A stretch of 64,000 nt of DNA from Gordonia sp. OPL2 (GTDB taxonomy: Bacteria > Actinomycetota > Actinomycetes > Mycobacteriales > Mycobacteriaceae), in NCBI RefSeq assembly GCF_003797825.1, contig NZ_RKME01000012.1:80108-144107 (forward strand), read 5' to 3'. Numbering within the stretch: the stretch's first letter is position 1; every line of letters starts with the position of its first letter. This document shows, in pieces, positions 1-8,765 of the stretch. Below the pieces are notes generated by a model, which was not told the DNA's origin, searched no databases, and worked only from the letters and a program-made list of their open reading frames with translations. Made by a program: the position numbers and the translations under genes.

Positions 1-634
1 TGCGCATCTGGCGGGCCGCTATCACTCGATGCTTGCGACTGACGGTGTGACATTGGGATTGATCGGTCCGCGTGAGGTGCCGCGTCTGTGGGAGCGCCAC
101 ATCCTCAACTGCGCGGTTCTCGGTGAGCTCATCGCCGAGAATGCGACGGTGGTCGACATCGGCAGCGGTGCCGGGCTCCCCGGCATCCCCCTCGCCATAG
201 CTCGACCCGATCTTCGGATTACGCTCGTCGAACCCCTGCTTCGGCGCAGCGAGTTCCTCCATCGTGTTGTCGAGGAGCTGGGACTCGACATCCGCGTGGT
301 CCGGGGCCGGGCAGAAGAGAAGACCGTCCGAGCTGATGTGGGTGGTGCGGATGTGGTGACGTCACGTGCGGTCGCGCCGCTCGAGCGCCTGGCGAAATGG
401 TCGGCGCCGCTGATCGCCGACGGCGGCAGACTGGTGGCCATTAAGGGGTCGTCGGCGGACGAAGAGATCGAACGGGACAAGGCTGCGGTCGGGAAGACCG
501 GGGTCTCGGATCTGCACATCGAGACGTGCGGGGCCGACATTCTCGAGGTCGCCACGACTGCCGTCGTGGGTACCAAGCGGGGCCGCGAGACCCGCGATCG
601 GTCGCGATCGCGGAGTCGGAACAGGAAGGGGTGA
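1..634 (+). CDS. rsmG: 16S rRNA (guanine-527-N7)-methyltransferase RsmG, 5'-truncated
   Basis: This is RsmG (GidB), the SAM-dependent enzyme that methylates N7 of G527 in 16S rRNA. The frame is open from base 2 with family-typical residues ([10 protein letters not shown]) before the first ATG at base 29, so the true start lies upstream of the window and the gene is partial. The SAM-binding loop [15 protein letters not shown] is clear, followed by [14 protein letters not shown] and the TSRAVAPL motif typical of the family. The C-terminus is a basic Arg/Ser tail. It sits upstream of parA, the usual actinobacterial order near the replication origin. Loss of rsmG is known to give low-level streptomycin resistance in mycobacteria; nothing here suggests the gene is broken other than by the window edge. 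Confidence 0.95.
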   Translation, partial: AHLAGRYHSMLATDGVTLGLIGPREVPRLWERHILNCAVLGELIAENATVVDIGSGAGLPGIPLAIARPDLRITLVEPLLRRSEFLHRVVEELGLDIRVVRGRAEEKTVRADVGGADVVTSRAVAPLERLAKWSAPLIADGGRLVAIKGSSADEEIERDKAAVGKTGVSDLHIETCGADILEVATTAVVGTKRGRETRDRSRSRSRNRKG

Positions 635-777
635 TCGGATTGGTGTGGAGTACTCGGAGGGCGCAGAATAGACGAAAGACCGCTGAATCGTCGGCGGTGA
701 CTGACAGCGCCGAGCTCCCCGATCCGAAGGGGGATCAGAGCGCCGAAGGCTATCAAGTCGGGCGAAGGAGTCCAAGC

Positions 778-1719
778 GTGGTCGATCAGGACCCGGGTGT
801 TTCACGTGAAACGATCCTCGGCGGTGGTTCGCCCACCCCGGCTCAGGGGTTCGACGACACCCCGATCGGCGCGGCAGCGGCGCGGGCGAGTCAGATCCTG
901 ACGCCTGGCGGCGCAGGCGAACTCCCCCGGCCTCAGTCGACCCGCATCATCACCATCGCCAATCAGAAGGGCGGGGTCGGCAAGACCACCACAACAGTCA
1001 ACATGGCTGCAGGACTCGCCCTGCACGGACTGGGTGTTCTTGTCATCGATCTCGATCCCCAGGGCAACGCGAGCACCGCGCTCGGCATCGACCACCGCGC
1101 TCCCGACATCTCGTCGGTCTACGAGTTGCTGCTCGGTGAGGTACGTCTGTCGGACGCGATCCAACAGAGTCCGAACAACAAAAAGTTGTTCTGCGTGCCT
1201 GCGACTCTCGACCTCGCCGGCGCGGAGATCGAACTCGTCTCGCTGGTTGCTCGTGAGAACCGGTTGCGCAATGCTCTCGATCAGCAGACGCTCACCGATC
1301 TCGGTATCGACTACGTGTTGATCGACTGCCCGCCGTCACTCGGCCTGCTCACGGTCAACGCCATGGTGGCGGCGAAGGAAGTACTGATACCGATCCAATG
1401 TGAGTACTACGCGCTCGAGGGTGTCGGCCAGTTGCTCCGCAACATCGAACTCGTGCAGGCCCATCTGAATCCCGCTCTGCATGTCTCGACGGTCGTTCTC
1501 ACCATGTATGACGGACGGACCAAGTTGGCCGATCAGGTCGCCGACGAGGTGCGGCGACACTTCGGCGAGAAGGTGCTCCAGACGATCATTCCGCGGAGCG
1601 TCAAGGTGTCCGAGGCACCCGGGTTCGGCATGACGATCATCGAGTATGACCCGGGTTCACGTGGATCGATGAGCTACCTGGATGCGTCGCGGGAGCTCGC
1701 GATGCGCGGGGTGAACTGA
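778..1719 (+). CDS. parA: Chromosome-partitioning ATPase ParA
   Basis: This is a ParA/Soj-type ATPase of 313 residues that works with ParB and parS to segregate replicated origins. It has the deviant Walker A motif KGGVGKTTT near residue 60, the VIDLDPQGN switch region, [12 protein letters not shown] (Walker B) and the C-terminal SVKVSEAPG and DPGSRG motifs. The open frame runs back to 526 inside rsmG, but the GTG at 778 is preferred: GAAGGAG lies 7 bases upstream and the resulting N-terminus (V-S-R-E-T followed by DTPIGAAA) matches the mycobacterial ParA leader. Codons 8-12 of this start contain a parS site. parB follows after about 106 bases, so the two are probably co-expressed. Confidence 0.95.
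   Translation: MVDQDPGVSRETILGGGSPTPAQGFDDTPIGAAAARASQILTPGGAGELPRPQSTRIITIANQKGGVGKTTTTVNMAAGLALHGLGVLVIDLDPQGNASTALGIDHRAPDISSVYELLLGEVRLSDAIQQSPNNKKLFCVPATLDLAGAEIELVSLVARENRLRNALDQQTLTDLGIDYVLIDCPPSLGLLTVNAMVAAKEVLIPIQCEYYALEGVGQLLRNIELVQAHLNPALHVSTVVLTMYDGRTKLADQVADEVRRHFGEKVLQTIIPRSVKVSEAPGFGMTIIEYDPGSRGSMSYLDASRELAMRGVN
799..812. promoter_or_regulatory. parS centromere-like site inside parA
   Basis: The 14-bp perfect palindrome GTTTCACGTGAAAC is the consensus ParB-binding parS sequence of mycobacteria and Bacillus. It lies inside the first codons of parA and encodes the V-S-R-E-T segment of the protein. ParB bound here would load, spread and be moved by ParA. I saw no other perfect copy in the window. 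Confidence 0.93.
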
Positions 1720-1825
1720 TGGCCGTGGACGCGACCACGGCCCGGCGTCGGACGACGCCGTTAGAATCCGACATCGAGATGGTTCGTCTGTCACCGTCAT
1801 CCGCGGTGGAAGCAGGGAGTGCACA

Positions 1826-2881
1826 GTGGTGAGTCAGCGCGAAGCCGCACAGCGTCGGGGTGGTCTCGGTCGGGGCCTGGCCGCATTGATACCGACCGGT
1901 CCCCCGGAGGGCGATTCGCCGGGCGGTCCGCGCCTGGGCGCGGCCGCCGCCGACGTGGTGATCGGCAAGGGAACGACAGCGCCGCAGGATGCCTTCACCT
2001 CGACGAACTCGGCCGGCGGCTCCCCTGGCCCGACCGTCGACGAGATGGGTGCTGTCTATCGCGAGATCCCGCCGTCGGAGATCCAGCCCAATCCGCAGCA
2101 GCCGCGCTCCGTATTCGACGAGGAGGCGCTCGCCGAATTGGTCCACTCCATCAAGGAGTTCGGACTGTTGCAGCCGATCGTCGTCCGGCGACTTCCGGCA
2201 CCGACGGCGGACGGCGTCCTCTACCAGCTCGTGATGGGCGAGCGCCGGTGGCGCGCAAGCCAGGAGGCACAGCTCGAGGCCATCCCGGCGATCGTCCGCG
2301 AGACCGCCGATGCCGACATGCTTCGCGACGCACTGTTGGAGAACATCCACCGCGCACAGCTGAACCCGTTGGAAGAGGCGGCTGCCTATCAGCAGCTCCT
2401 CGAGGAATTCGGGGTCACCCACGAGGAACTGGCCAACCGTCTCGGTCGGTCGCGTCCGCTGATCACCAACATGATCCGACTGCTGAAGCTCCCGATCCCT
2501 GTGCAGCGTCGAGTGGCGGCTGGCGTGCTGTCCGCGGGACACGCACGGGCACTGCTGTCGCTCGACGTCGGCAGCGAGGCGCAGGAGGCCCTCGCCGCCC
2601 GGATCGTTGCGGAAGGGTTGTCGGTTCGCGCCACCGAGGAGGCCGTGACTCTGGCCAACCGAGGCGACGACAGCGGTACCGGTCCGTCCTCCTCCCCCGC
2701 CAAGCGGCGCCCGATGCAGATGCCGGGACTTCAGGATCTCGCCGAGCGACTGTCCGACCGTCTGGACACGAGGGTTACAGTCAGTCTCGGGAAGAGAAAA
2801 GGGAAGATCGTCGTCGAGTTCGGCTCGGTCGAAGATCTCGAACGGATCGTCGGGGTGATCGACCCGCGAGGGGTCTCGTGA
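1826..2881 (+). CDS. parB: Chromosome-partitioning protein ParB
   Basis: ParB of 351 residues, the CTP-dependent DNA clamp that loads at parS. The N-terminus [12 protein letters not shown] is the short ParA-stimulating segment. The ParB/Srx domain contains IQPNPQQPR and the CTP-binding GERRWRAS motif (about residue 140), followed by the [18 protein letters not shown] segment and the helix-turn-helix [18 protein letters not shown]. The C-terminal dimerisation region ends [17 protein letters not shown] starts exist at 1826 and 1829; AGGGAG about 7 bases upstream of 1826 supports either. A Gly/Pro-rich linker of about 50 residues separates the leader from the ParB domain. Confidence 0.95.
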   Translation: MVSQREAAQRRGGLGRGLAALIPTGPPEGDSPGGPRLGAAAADVVIGKGTTAPQDAFTSTNSAGGSPGPTVDEMGAVYREIPPSEIQPNPQQPRSVFDEEALAELVHSIKEFGLLQPIVVRRLPAPTADGVLYQLVMGERRWRASQEAQLEAIPAIVRETADADMLRDALLENIHRAQLNPLEEAAAYQQLLEEFGVTHEELANRLGRSRPLITNMIRLLKLPIPVQRRVAAGVLSAGHARALLSLDVGSEAQEALAARIVAEGLSVRATEEAVTLANRGDDSGTGPSSSPAKRRPMQMPGLQDLAERLSDRLDTRVTVSLGKRKGKIVVEFGSVEDLERIVGVIDPRGVS

Positions 2882-3022
2882 CCGCGTGAGATCCCGTCAC
2901 CGGGGCACCCGGACGATACGTCACAGTGACAGCAGACCAGCGAGGACGGCCGTGAAAGTTCGAAACACATTGCCCGACAAGACTTTCGGGGTTTCGCACA
3001 TGCTCGGCTCGGAGTTTCCGGC

Positions 3023-3871
3023 ATGAATCTCGCGGTCACTCGTCTCGACCTCGAATCGTTCGAGTCACTACCGCTGCACACCCGCCGCTGTGTCTTCTGG
3101 GAAGTCGATCCGACCTCGTCCACTCACGCCGTCGACACCCAACTGTTCGGGGATCTCGGTTCGTTCGAGAGTGAGTTCGACAAGGAGGCGTGGATCTCCG
3201 GATTGCTCCTCGAGTGGGGTACGTGTGGACAGGTGGCCGTCGACGGCCAGAACGGGAATTTCGTCGGCACCGCGTTCTACGCCCCGCCCGGCCGCGTTCC
3301 CCGATCCCGGCTCTTCCCGACATCGCCGGTCAGCGCCGACGCGGTGCTCCTGACCTCCATCCGCGCCGAACCCGGCTTTGAAGAGGCGGCACCGATCCTG
3401 CTCGACAGTGTGCTGACCGATCTGGTGCGCCGAGGTGTCCGTGCCGTCGAGGCTTTCGGGATCGTTCGAACGCCTGCCGAGTCCCAGGCCACGGAACCCT
3501 CCTCCCCCACCATGCCGGCCTCGCACCCCGAGGACATCACCGAGTTGGGCGCGCTCGAGTCGATCTCCAGTGAACTCAGTTCCTGGGGTGACGAGGCAAT
3601 CGTCGAGATCACGCGCGCTATGCACGACAGCCCCCAGTCGGATCTGTGTGTCGACTGCATCATCGACGCGGACTTCCTCAAGGATTCCGGCTTCGATGTG
3701 GTGGCGTCACATCCCCGCTTCCCGCGGTTCCGTCTCGAACTCGACGAAGGGCTCGGCTGGAAGCACGAGGTCGAGCATGCGCTCGAGAAGTTGGTGTTGA
3801 TGGCAGCGATCGATCTCGCCGGCCGTGAGCGACCCGCTGCGGTTCCCGTTGGTCTGCGCGATCGGCGCTGA
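3023..3871 (+). CDS. GNAT-like conserved protein downstream of parB (Rv3916c-type)
   Basis: A 282-residue protein in the position of Mycobacterium tuberculosis Rv3916c, between parB and cwlM. The N-terminus (LDLESFESLP, RRCVFWEV) and the pattern of a GQVAV strand, a substrate-pocket FYAPPG turn, VLLTSIRAEPGFEEAAPILLDSVLTDL and RGVRAVEAFG is that of an acetyltransferase-like (GNAT) fold: VLLTSIRAEPGF would be the acetyl-CoA loop strand. A hydrophilic 30-residue insert follows near residues 150-185. A C-C pair (CVDCIIDADFL) is conserved-looking. Substrate is unknown. It ends tail-to-tail with cwlM across a repeat-rich gap. ATG at 3023 has GGAG 8-11 bases upstream. Confidence 0.8.
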   Translation: MNLAVTRLDLESFESLPLHTRRCVFWEVDPTSSTHAVDTQLFGDLGSFESEFDKEAWISGLLLEWGTCGQVAVDGQNGNFVGTAFYAPPGRVPRSRLFPTSPVSADAVLLTSIRAEPGFEEAAPILLDSVLTDLVRRGVRAVEAFGIVRTPAESQATEPSSPTMPASHPEDITELGALESISSELSSWGDEAIVEITRAMHDSPQSDLCVDCIIDADFLKDSGFDVVASHPRFPRFRLELDEGLGWKHEVEHALEKLVLMAAIDLAGRERPAAVPVGLRDRR

Positions 3872-4016
3872 CCTCTGACGCTGGGTACTGACGCTGACTA
3901 CTGACCCAGACTACTGACCCTGACTCCGGAGGCTGAGCACCGACGGCCCAGAACCCTTGCGGTTCAAGAACTCTGCGGTCGAGGAACTCTGGGGTTCAAC
4001 AACTCTGGGGTTCAGA
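3860..4016. repeat. Two adjacent minisatellites: 13-bp and 16-bp tandem repeats
   Basis: The gap between two convergent genes holds two imperfect tandem arrays. The first has a 13-bp period: TACTGACGCTGAC at 3886, TACTGACCCAGAC at 3899, TACTGACCCTGAC at 3912, with a weaker copy at 3873 and a trace at 3860 inside the gene end. The second has a 16-bp period: AACTCTGCGGTCGAGG at 3969, AACTCTGGGGTTCAAC at 3985 and AACTCTGGGGTTCAGA at 4001, preceded by a degenerate copy at 3952. Confidence 0.85.
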
Positions 4017-4020
4017 AACA

Positions 4021-4040
4021 TCAGGCTTCAGTAAGCCTGA
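4021..4040. terminator. Bidirectional hairpin between the GNAT-like gene and cwlM
   Basis: A perfect 8-bp inverted repeat, TCAGGCTT and AAGCCTGA, around a 4-base loop lies 20 bases from the cwlM stop and just after the minisatellites. The genes converge here, so it can serve either. There is no long T run, which is usual for actinobacterial terminators. Confidence 0.6.
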
Positions 4041-4060
4041 GCCTCGACCTCGGATACGGA

Positions 4061-5269
4061 TCAGCTGGACAGGCGTTCCGCGGCTAGCAGATCTGCGAAC
4101 GTGTAGGTGCCGGTCGGGCGATCGTTCTCGCCGAGCAGATAGAGCCGTTTCACGGCGACCAGGATCGCCTCGGCGATGACGTCACGCGTCTGCGGATCGT
4201 TGAGGGTCTCGACGTCGGCACTGTTCGTGATGTATCCGACGTCGATGAGCGCGACCGGCATCCTGGTGAGGCGCAACACATCCCACGTCCGCTCGTGGGT
4301 CCGGCAATCGGACAGCGGTGTGCGGGCGGCGATCTCACGCTGGATGAAGCCGGCGAGATTGCGACCGATGGTGGAGAACGATCCGTGCGAGTTGCCGAAG
4401 TAGAACGACGCGACCCCGTTGGCCCGTTCGTTCGGATAATGACCGCACCGCAGCGCGATCATCAGATCGGCGTCGATGAGGTTCGCGACCCTGGCGCGCT
4501 CGTCATCCCCGGGGCGTCCGCGGCCGTCGTGCGAGAGAAAGGTCTCCATCCCGGCGGCGGCCATCCGGCCCTCGAGACGGGAACCCAGATCCCACAGCAC
4601 CGACGATTCGAGTTCTGCCGTTGCGCCCGTGGAGAGTTCGTGCAATCCCCCGGAACCCGGATCGATCAGGATCCGCTTCCCGCTCAGTCGCGGCCCCGAA
4701 CGCCGGACGTGCTCTTCCTCGCGGATCGCGTGGGGAGACCCACCGGTGACCCGGGTGCCGAGCCGTTCGAGCGACCGAAGGGTGGACGGACCGCAGATGC
4801 CGTCGGACGACAGGCCGTACTCGCTCTGATACAGACAGACGGCGTTGTGGGTGGTCTCGCCGAAGGTGCCGTCGACCAGGCCGGTGTAGTACCCGAGATT
4901 CTGGAGGCGACCCTGCAGGGTGGCGACGTCATCGCCGACCATCGGCGCCGAGAGGCGGTACAGCAGCACGCGGGTGCCCAGTTGGTAGGACGCCTCGCGC
5001 AGTGCTCGGTAGGTCGCCGGCCCGACGATGCCGTCGGCGATCAGACCGCGTTCCTGCTGGAAGGCGCGCACGGCACGATCGCACGCGTCGTCGAAGACGG
5101 CCTCGGGCGGAGTCCAACCGCTGATCGTGCCCGAGAGGCTCTCGACGGAGGGGTCGTTCCCCGCGAGGGCGTGGGTGGCCGGGCCGGATGTCAGCATTCC
5201 GAGTCCGACGAGGATGTTCCGGATCTCGGCGACAGCCGAGCCATGATCCCCGAGGCGGAACAACGGCAT
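4061..5269 (-). CDS. cwlM: CwlM: peptidoglycan-binding, degenerate amidase-fold regulator
   Basis: A 402-residue protein with two N-terminal peptidoglycan-binding helical domains (about residues 5-85 and 95-165; AVRAFQQERGL and AVCLYQSEYGL motifs) and a C-terminal N-acetylmuramoyl-L-alanine amidase (Amidase_3) fold from about residue 198. In mycobacteria CwlM is an essential cytoplasmic activator of MurA, controlled by the kinase PknB. No signal peptide is visible, in line with a cytoplasmic role. The expected zinc-binding DPGHGG reads DPGSGG and the later S-I/L-H position reads L-R-C, so two metal ligands appear lost. Start: ATG at 5269 with AGGAG 6 bases upstream; the frame extends to 5353 without support. 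Confidence 0.92.
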   Translation of the reverse strand: MPLFRLGDHGSAVAEIRNILVGLGMLTSGPATHALAGNDPSVESLSGTISGWTPPEAVFDDACDRAVRAFQQERGLIADGIVGPATYRALREASYQLGTRVLLYRLSAPMVGDDVATLQGRLQNLGYYTGLVDGTFGETTHNAVCLYQSEYGLSSDGICGPSTLRSLERLGTRVTGGSPHAIREEEHVRRSGPRLSGKRILIDPGSGGLHELSTGATAELESSVLWDLGSRLEGRMAAAGMETFLSHDGRGRPGDDERARVANLIDADLMIALRCGHYPNERANGVASFYFGNSHGSFSTIGRNLAGFIQREIAARTPLSDCRTHERTWDVLRLTRMPVALIDVGYITNSADVETLNDPQTRDVIAEAILVAVKRLYLLGENDRPTGTYTFADLLAAERLSS

Positions 5270-5391
5270 CAGCAACTCCTCGTACTGGCAGTGCGGCGGA
5301 TGGGCACGGTGTGAATGTCCGGGTGATCGGTGCTCACCAGCGCACCGTCGCAATCACGGAGCATTCTCTCAGGTCACGACGGCACGACCAA

Positions 5392-5419
5392 ATGATGGCG
5401 CCACTCGGGGCGCCATCAT
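5392..5419 (-). terminator. Strong hairpin after trxA
   Basis: An 11-bp perfect inverted repeat, ATGATGGCGCC and GGCGCCATCAT, with a 6-base loop lies 58 bases beyond the trxA stop and 122 bases before the cwlM start. It probably ends the sigM-rsmA-trxB-trxA transcript and insulates cwlM. Confidence 0.65.
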
Positions 5420-5477
5420 CGGGTGCCCTGCGTGTGCGGGTCCACGAGATGGGCCCGCATCAGCGCAGGTGAAGAGG

Positions 5478-5816
5478 TTATGCCGGCGAACCGACGACTC
5501 CGTCGAGCTCGCGCAGCAGGGCCGCCTTGCCCTTGGCACCGACGATCGTCTTGGTGGGCTTGCCGTCCTCGAACAGGATCATGGTCGGGATCGACATGAT
5601 CTGGAAGTCCCGCGCGATCGCCGGGTTCTCGTCGACGTCGACCTTGGCGACGGTCAGCTTGTCACCGTGGTCACGGGCGATCTCCTCGAGAACCGGTGCC
5701 ACCATGCGGCACGGCCCGCACCAGGTTGCCCAGAAGTCGACCAGGACCGGCTTGTCGGCGCCGAGAACCTGATCCTTGAAGGTCGCGTCGGTGACGGCGA
5801 CGGTGTTTGCTCCCAT
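5478..5816 (-). CDS. trxA: Thioredoxin
   Basis: A classical 112-residue thioredoxin with the active site WCGPC near residue 32-36, the buried Asp in LVDFW, the cis-Pro motif SIPTMILF and the KVDVDENP strand. It corresponds to TrxC of M. tuberculosis, placed between trxB and cwlM. It is reduced by the neighbouring TrxB. The start ATG has AAGGAGG 6-7 bases upstream. It lies 53 bases after trxB in the same direction and is expected to share the SigH/SigR-type promoter ahead of trxB. Confidence 0.96.
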   Translation of the reverse strand: MGANTVAVTDATFKDQVLGADKPVLVDFWATWCGPCRMVAPVLEEIARDHGDKLTVAKVDVDENPAIARDFQIMSIPTMILFEDGKPTKTIVGAKGKAALLRELDGVVGSPA

Positions 5817-5869
5817 GGTTGTCCTCCTTATGGACGTCGGAAGAATGTGGTGTCTGTCGAGCAGGCCGG

Positions 5870-6874
5870 TCAGGCGTTCGCCGGGGCGTCCACGACGACG
5901 AACTCACCTTCGACGGCGGGTTCGATGTCGACATCACCCTGCTCGGCGAGCCAGCGTTCGGCGTCGATGGCCGCCGAACATCCGCTGCCGGCCGCGGTGA
6001 TGGCCTGACGGTAGGTGTGGTCGACCAGGTCGCCGCAGGCGAAGACGCCGGGCAGCGAGGTGTAGGTGGTGCGACCCTGGACCTGGACGTAGCCCTCGGG
6101 ATCGAGATCGATCTGTCCCCGGACCAGCTCGCTGCGCGGATCGTGACCGATGGCGACGAACATGCCGGTCACGTCGATGGTGCTCGACTCCCCCGTGGCG
6201 GTGTCGGTCAGGCCGAGGCCGGTGACCGACGTGTCGCCGAGAACCGAGGTCACCGCGGAGTTCGTCACGAACCGGATCTTCTCGTTGGCGCGGGCGCGCT
6301 CGAGCATGATCTTCGATGCGCGGAACTCGTCGCGGCGGTGCACCAGCGTCACGCTGCGGGCGAACTTGGTGAGGAACGTCGCCTCCTCCATCGCGGAATC
6401 ACCACCGCCGATGACGGCGATGTCCTGATCCTTGAAGAAGAAGCCGTCGCAGGTGGCACAGGCCGAGACTCCGCGGCCCAGGAGCGTCTGCTCGTTGTCG
6501 ATGCCGAGGTAGCGTGCCGCTGCGCCCATCGCCAGGATGATCGCGCGTGCGCGGTACACCTCACCGCCGACTTCGACCTCCTTGACCGGTCCGGCCAGGC
6601 GGATGGTGTCGACGTCCTCCATGCGCAGGTCGGCGCCGAAGCGGATCGCCTGCTCACGCATCTCGTCCATCAACGCCGGACCCTGGATGCCGTTCTGGAA
6701 TCCGGGGAAGTTCTCCACTTCGGTGGTGGTCATCAGCGCGCCGCCGAACTGGGTGCCCTCGAAGACGATCGGAGCGAGCTCGGCGCGGGCCGCGTAGATC
6801 GCCGCGGTGTATCCGGCGGGGCCCGATCCGACGATGATCAGGTCGTGGATCTGCTGGCTGTCGTGCTGGGTCAT
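5870..6874 (-). CDS. trxB: Thioredoxin-disulfide reductase
   Basis: NADPH- and FAD-dependent thioredoxin reductase of 334 residues. The FAD Rossmann motif [13 protein letters not shown] is at about residue 17, the redox-active CATCDG at about 145, the NADPH motif [11 protein letters not shown] at about 165, and the C-terminal FAD motif [23 protein letters not shown] is intact. It ends 53 bases before trxA and follows the anti-sigma gene rsmA after 155 bases. That gap carries a promoter resembling the disulfide-stress sigma factor SigH/SigR, so trxB-trxA can be expressed independently of sigM. ATG 6874 is preceded by GGAGGACGG. Confidence 0.96.
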   Translation of the reverse strand: MTQHDSQQIHDLIIVGSGPAGYTAAIYAARAELAPIVFEGTQFGGALMTTTEVENFPGFQNGIQGPALMDEMREQAIRFGADLRMEDVDTIRLAGPVKEVEVGGEVYRARAIILAMGAAARYLGIDNEQTLLGRGVSACATCDGFFFKDQDIAVIGGGDSAMEEATFLTKFARSVTLVHRRDEFRASKIMLERARANEKIRFVTNSAVTSVLGDTSVTGLGLTDTATGESSTIDVTGMFVAIGHDPRSELVRGQIDLDPEGYVQVQGRTTYTSLPGVFACGDLVDHTYRQAITAAGSGCSAAIDAERWLAEQGDVDIEPAVEGEFVVVDAPANA

Positions 6875-6936
6875 CCGTCCTCCGTGCTCGACGGTGCCTG
6901 GGGTGGTCCTGGGGGCACCGGTGTCTCGGCTGTCTC

Positions 6937-6963
6937 AACATCAGGGTAGAGGCAGATGTTCCC
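6937..6963 (-). promoter_or_regulatory. SigH/SigR-type promoter of trxB-trxA
   Basis: On the minus strand GGGAACA (6957-6963) and GTT (6937-6939) are separated by 17 bases. This fits the GGAAYA-N16-18-GTT consensus of the thiol-stress sigma factors (SigH in mycobacteria, SigR in Streptomyces), which are known to drive trxB there. It lies 63 bases upstream of the trxB start. Confidence 0.65.
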
Positions 6964-7029
6964 GGGCGACTCCAGGCGGGCCCGGGCACGTACCGGCCGT
7001 GACCAGATCAGATGGGTCGCCGGGTGAGG

Positions 7030-7914
7030 TCAGCCACCGATCACCGTGCGGGTGATCGTGGCCGCGTTGTCCCTTCCACAGTCGAGACCGACCACCAGGG
7101 CATCGAAACGACCGGCGACGCCGGTGGCGAACAACATGACCACCCCGCTGCGGCCGCGGATGGTGACCGGTCCGGTGCCGACGACGGCCGTCGAGGCGGG
7201 TACCCCGTTGGCCGCGATGCACTCCCGCTGGGCCGCCGCGGACGGAAACGGTGCGAACTGCTTGTTCCCGAGCGCCGACAACAGCGCGACGCTTTCGGCG
7301 GCGTCGAGGTCGACGGTCGAGGTGGCCGACGGTTGGGCCTGGATCGCCGGATCGGATCGCCCGGGCTCCGAGTTCTCGTCAGACGTTCGGAGAAGGCCGG
7401 TCGAGATCACCACGACGACGGCGATCGCGGCGGCCACGGCGACGCCACCGGCCGCCAAGAAGGCCGCCCGGCGCCCTCGGCCGGGATTCGCCCGGTTGCC
7501 ACCGCCCAGCGCGACAACCCGATCATCCCCGGCCGATGACACCTCGGCGCTGATCTGATCGAGCGTCGAGCGGGTTCGCGCAGCGACATCCGGCGGCGCG
7601 GGTCGCGCAAGCGGTGGTGTGGTGCGCAGTTGCCGGGTGGTGCGGTCCAGTGCTGCCAGGATCGAGCGGGCATCGGGGTCGTCGTCGATGTGCGTCCACA
7701 TGTGCTCGGCGACATCGGGGGGCACCACACCCGCATGGAGATCCGCCAGCAGTTCGGGCGAGAAGGGCGGCACGGGAAGGTCCGTCGATCCCTCGGCTGA
7801 CCCGCCGCCGCCCGCCTCGGCCGCACCGTCGCCGGGCCCGGCGTGGCGACCGGTCGCGTCGTCGCGACCGGTGCCGCTCTCGCGGGGATCGTCCCCTGCT
7901 CCCGGCGGGATCAT
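7030..7914 (-). CDS. rsmA: Anti-sigma-M factor RsmA (membrane protein)
   Basis: A 294-residue single-pass membrane protein immediately downstream of sigM, in the position of Rv3912. An acidic Gly-rich N-terminus (1-45) is followed by a helical segment (ELLADLHAGVVPPDVAEHMWTHI, then ALDRTTRQL) that looks like the cytoplasmic anti-sigma domain. There is one transmembrane helix (about residues 150-172, FLAAGGVAVAAAIAVVVVI) and an external domain with two cysteines (ECIAANG and GLDCGRD) probably forming a disulfide. No HxxxCxxC zinc motif is visible. It is expected to hold SigM at the membrane. ATG 7914 has GGGAGAG upstream. The gap to sigM is 156 bases, longer than usual for a coupled pair. Confidence 0.85.
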   Translation of the reverse strand: MIPPGAGDDPRESGTGRDDATGRHAGPGDGAAEAGGGGSAEGSTDLPVPPFSPELLADLHAGVVPPDVAEHMWTHIDDDPDARSILAALDRTTRQLRTTPPLARPAPPDVAARTRSTLDQISAEVSSAGDDRVVALGGGNRANPGRGRRAAFLAAGGVAVAAAIAVVVVISTGLLRTSDENSEPGRSDPAIQAQPSATSTVDLDAAESVALLSALGNKQFAPFPSAAAQRECIAANGVPASTAVVGTGPVTIRGRSGVVMLFATGVAGRFDALVVGLDCGRDNAATITRTVIGG

Positions 7915-8070
7915 CGTTCCACTCTCCCACTTCTCCCCCCGACCGGACCCGCCCCGCGAGGGGGAATACCGGACTCGCTCCGCGACTGATGTGCTCGATC
8001 GTCACAGTTAGGACGCACCGGGCCACGGTCCGGTTCCATCGGTGTCGCGGAGGATTCTGCCGGGTGCCCG

Positions 8071-8631
8071 TCAGGGGTCGCGAAGGTGGCCCAGGATCTG
8101 CGACAGGCGCAGCCGACCGCGTGAGCATCGACTCTTGATCGTTCCGGTGGGGACACCGAGTCGTTCGGCCGCCTCGACGACCGAGAGGCCCTCGATGTCG
8201 ACGGCGACGATCGCCGCACGCTGTTCGGCGGGGAGTTCGTCGAGAGCCCGGCCGATCGACAGCGACAGGTCGACCGCGGCCATGTGATCGTGCTCGTCGG
8301 CATACTGCGCGACATCCCAGTCCGGCAGCGGCACGGTCGACCGGAGTCGATTGCGGCGGATGCGGTCGAGGCAGGCATTCACGACGATCCGATGCAGCCA
8401 ACTGGTCACCTTGGCATCGGAGCGAAACCGATCGGCCATCCGATGGGCGCTGAGCAGGGCGTCCTGGAGTGCGTCGGCCGCGTCGTCGGCATTGCCGCTC
8501 GTGCGGCAGGCCACGGCCCACAGATAGTCGTGATGGCGTTCGATGAGGGCGGAGAACGCGCCGGGATCCCCGTGCACGTGGGCGAGCAGCAGATCCTCGT
8601 CGCTGCGCGCGTCGACGCTCCCCCGAGTCAT
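8071..8631 (-). CDS. sigM: ECF RNA polymerase sigma factor SigM
   Basis: An extracytoplasmic-function sigma factor of 186 residues. Region 2 spans GAFSALIERHHDYLWAVACR to KVTSWLHRIVVNACLDRIRR; region 4 is LPAEQRAAIVAVDIEGLSVVEAAERLGVPTGTIKSR. The frame continues upstream to 8709, but the ATG at 8631 (MTRGSVDARSDEDLL) gives the family-typical N-terminus. Gene order sigM-rsmA-trxB-trxA equals M. tuberculosis Rv3911-Rv3914. In mycobacteria SigM controls a small set of secreted and lipid-synthesis genes in stationary phase. Its own promoter was not identified. Confidence 0.93.
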   Translation of the reverse strand: MTRGSVDARSDEDLLLAHVHGDPGAFSALIERHHDYLWAVACRTSGNADDAADALQDALLSAHRMADRFRSDAKVTSWLHRIVVNACLDRIRRNRLRSTVPLPDWDVAQYADEHDHMAAVDLSLSIGRALDELPAEQRAAIVAVDIEGLSVVEAAERLGVPTGTIKSRCSRGRLRLSQILGHLRDP

Positions 8632-8765
8632 GCGCGCAACCCTAATCGACCACACGCCTCGCAGTGCCACTGACCTGCGCGTTGTCCACAGAACTGGGGA
8701 CACCGCCACACCTGTGGATCGGGGGTGGCGGTGGCGTCGGCGGGCGTGGCCGACCCGGTGGCCGG

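Noticed and set aside
526..777. Upstream extension of parA into rsmG
   Set aside because: No ribosome-binding site or homologous residues; GTG 778 has both.
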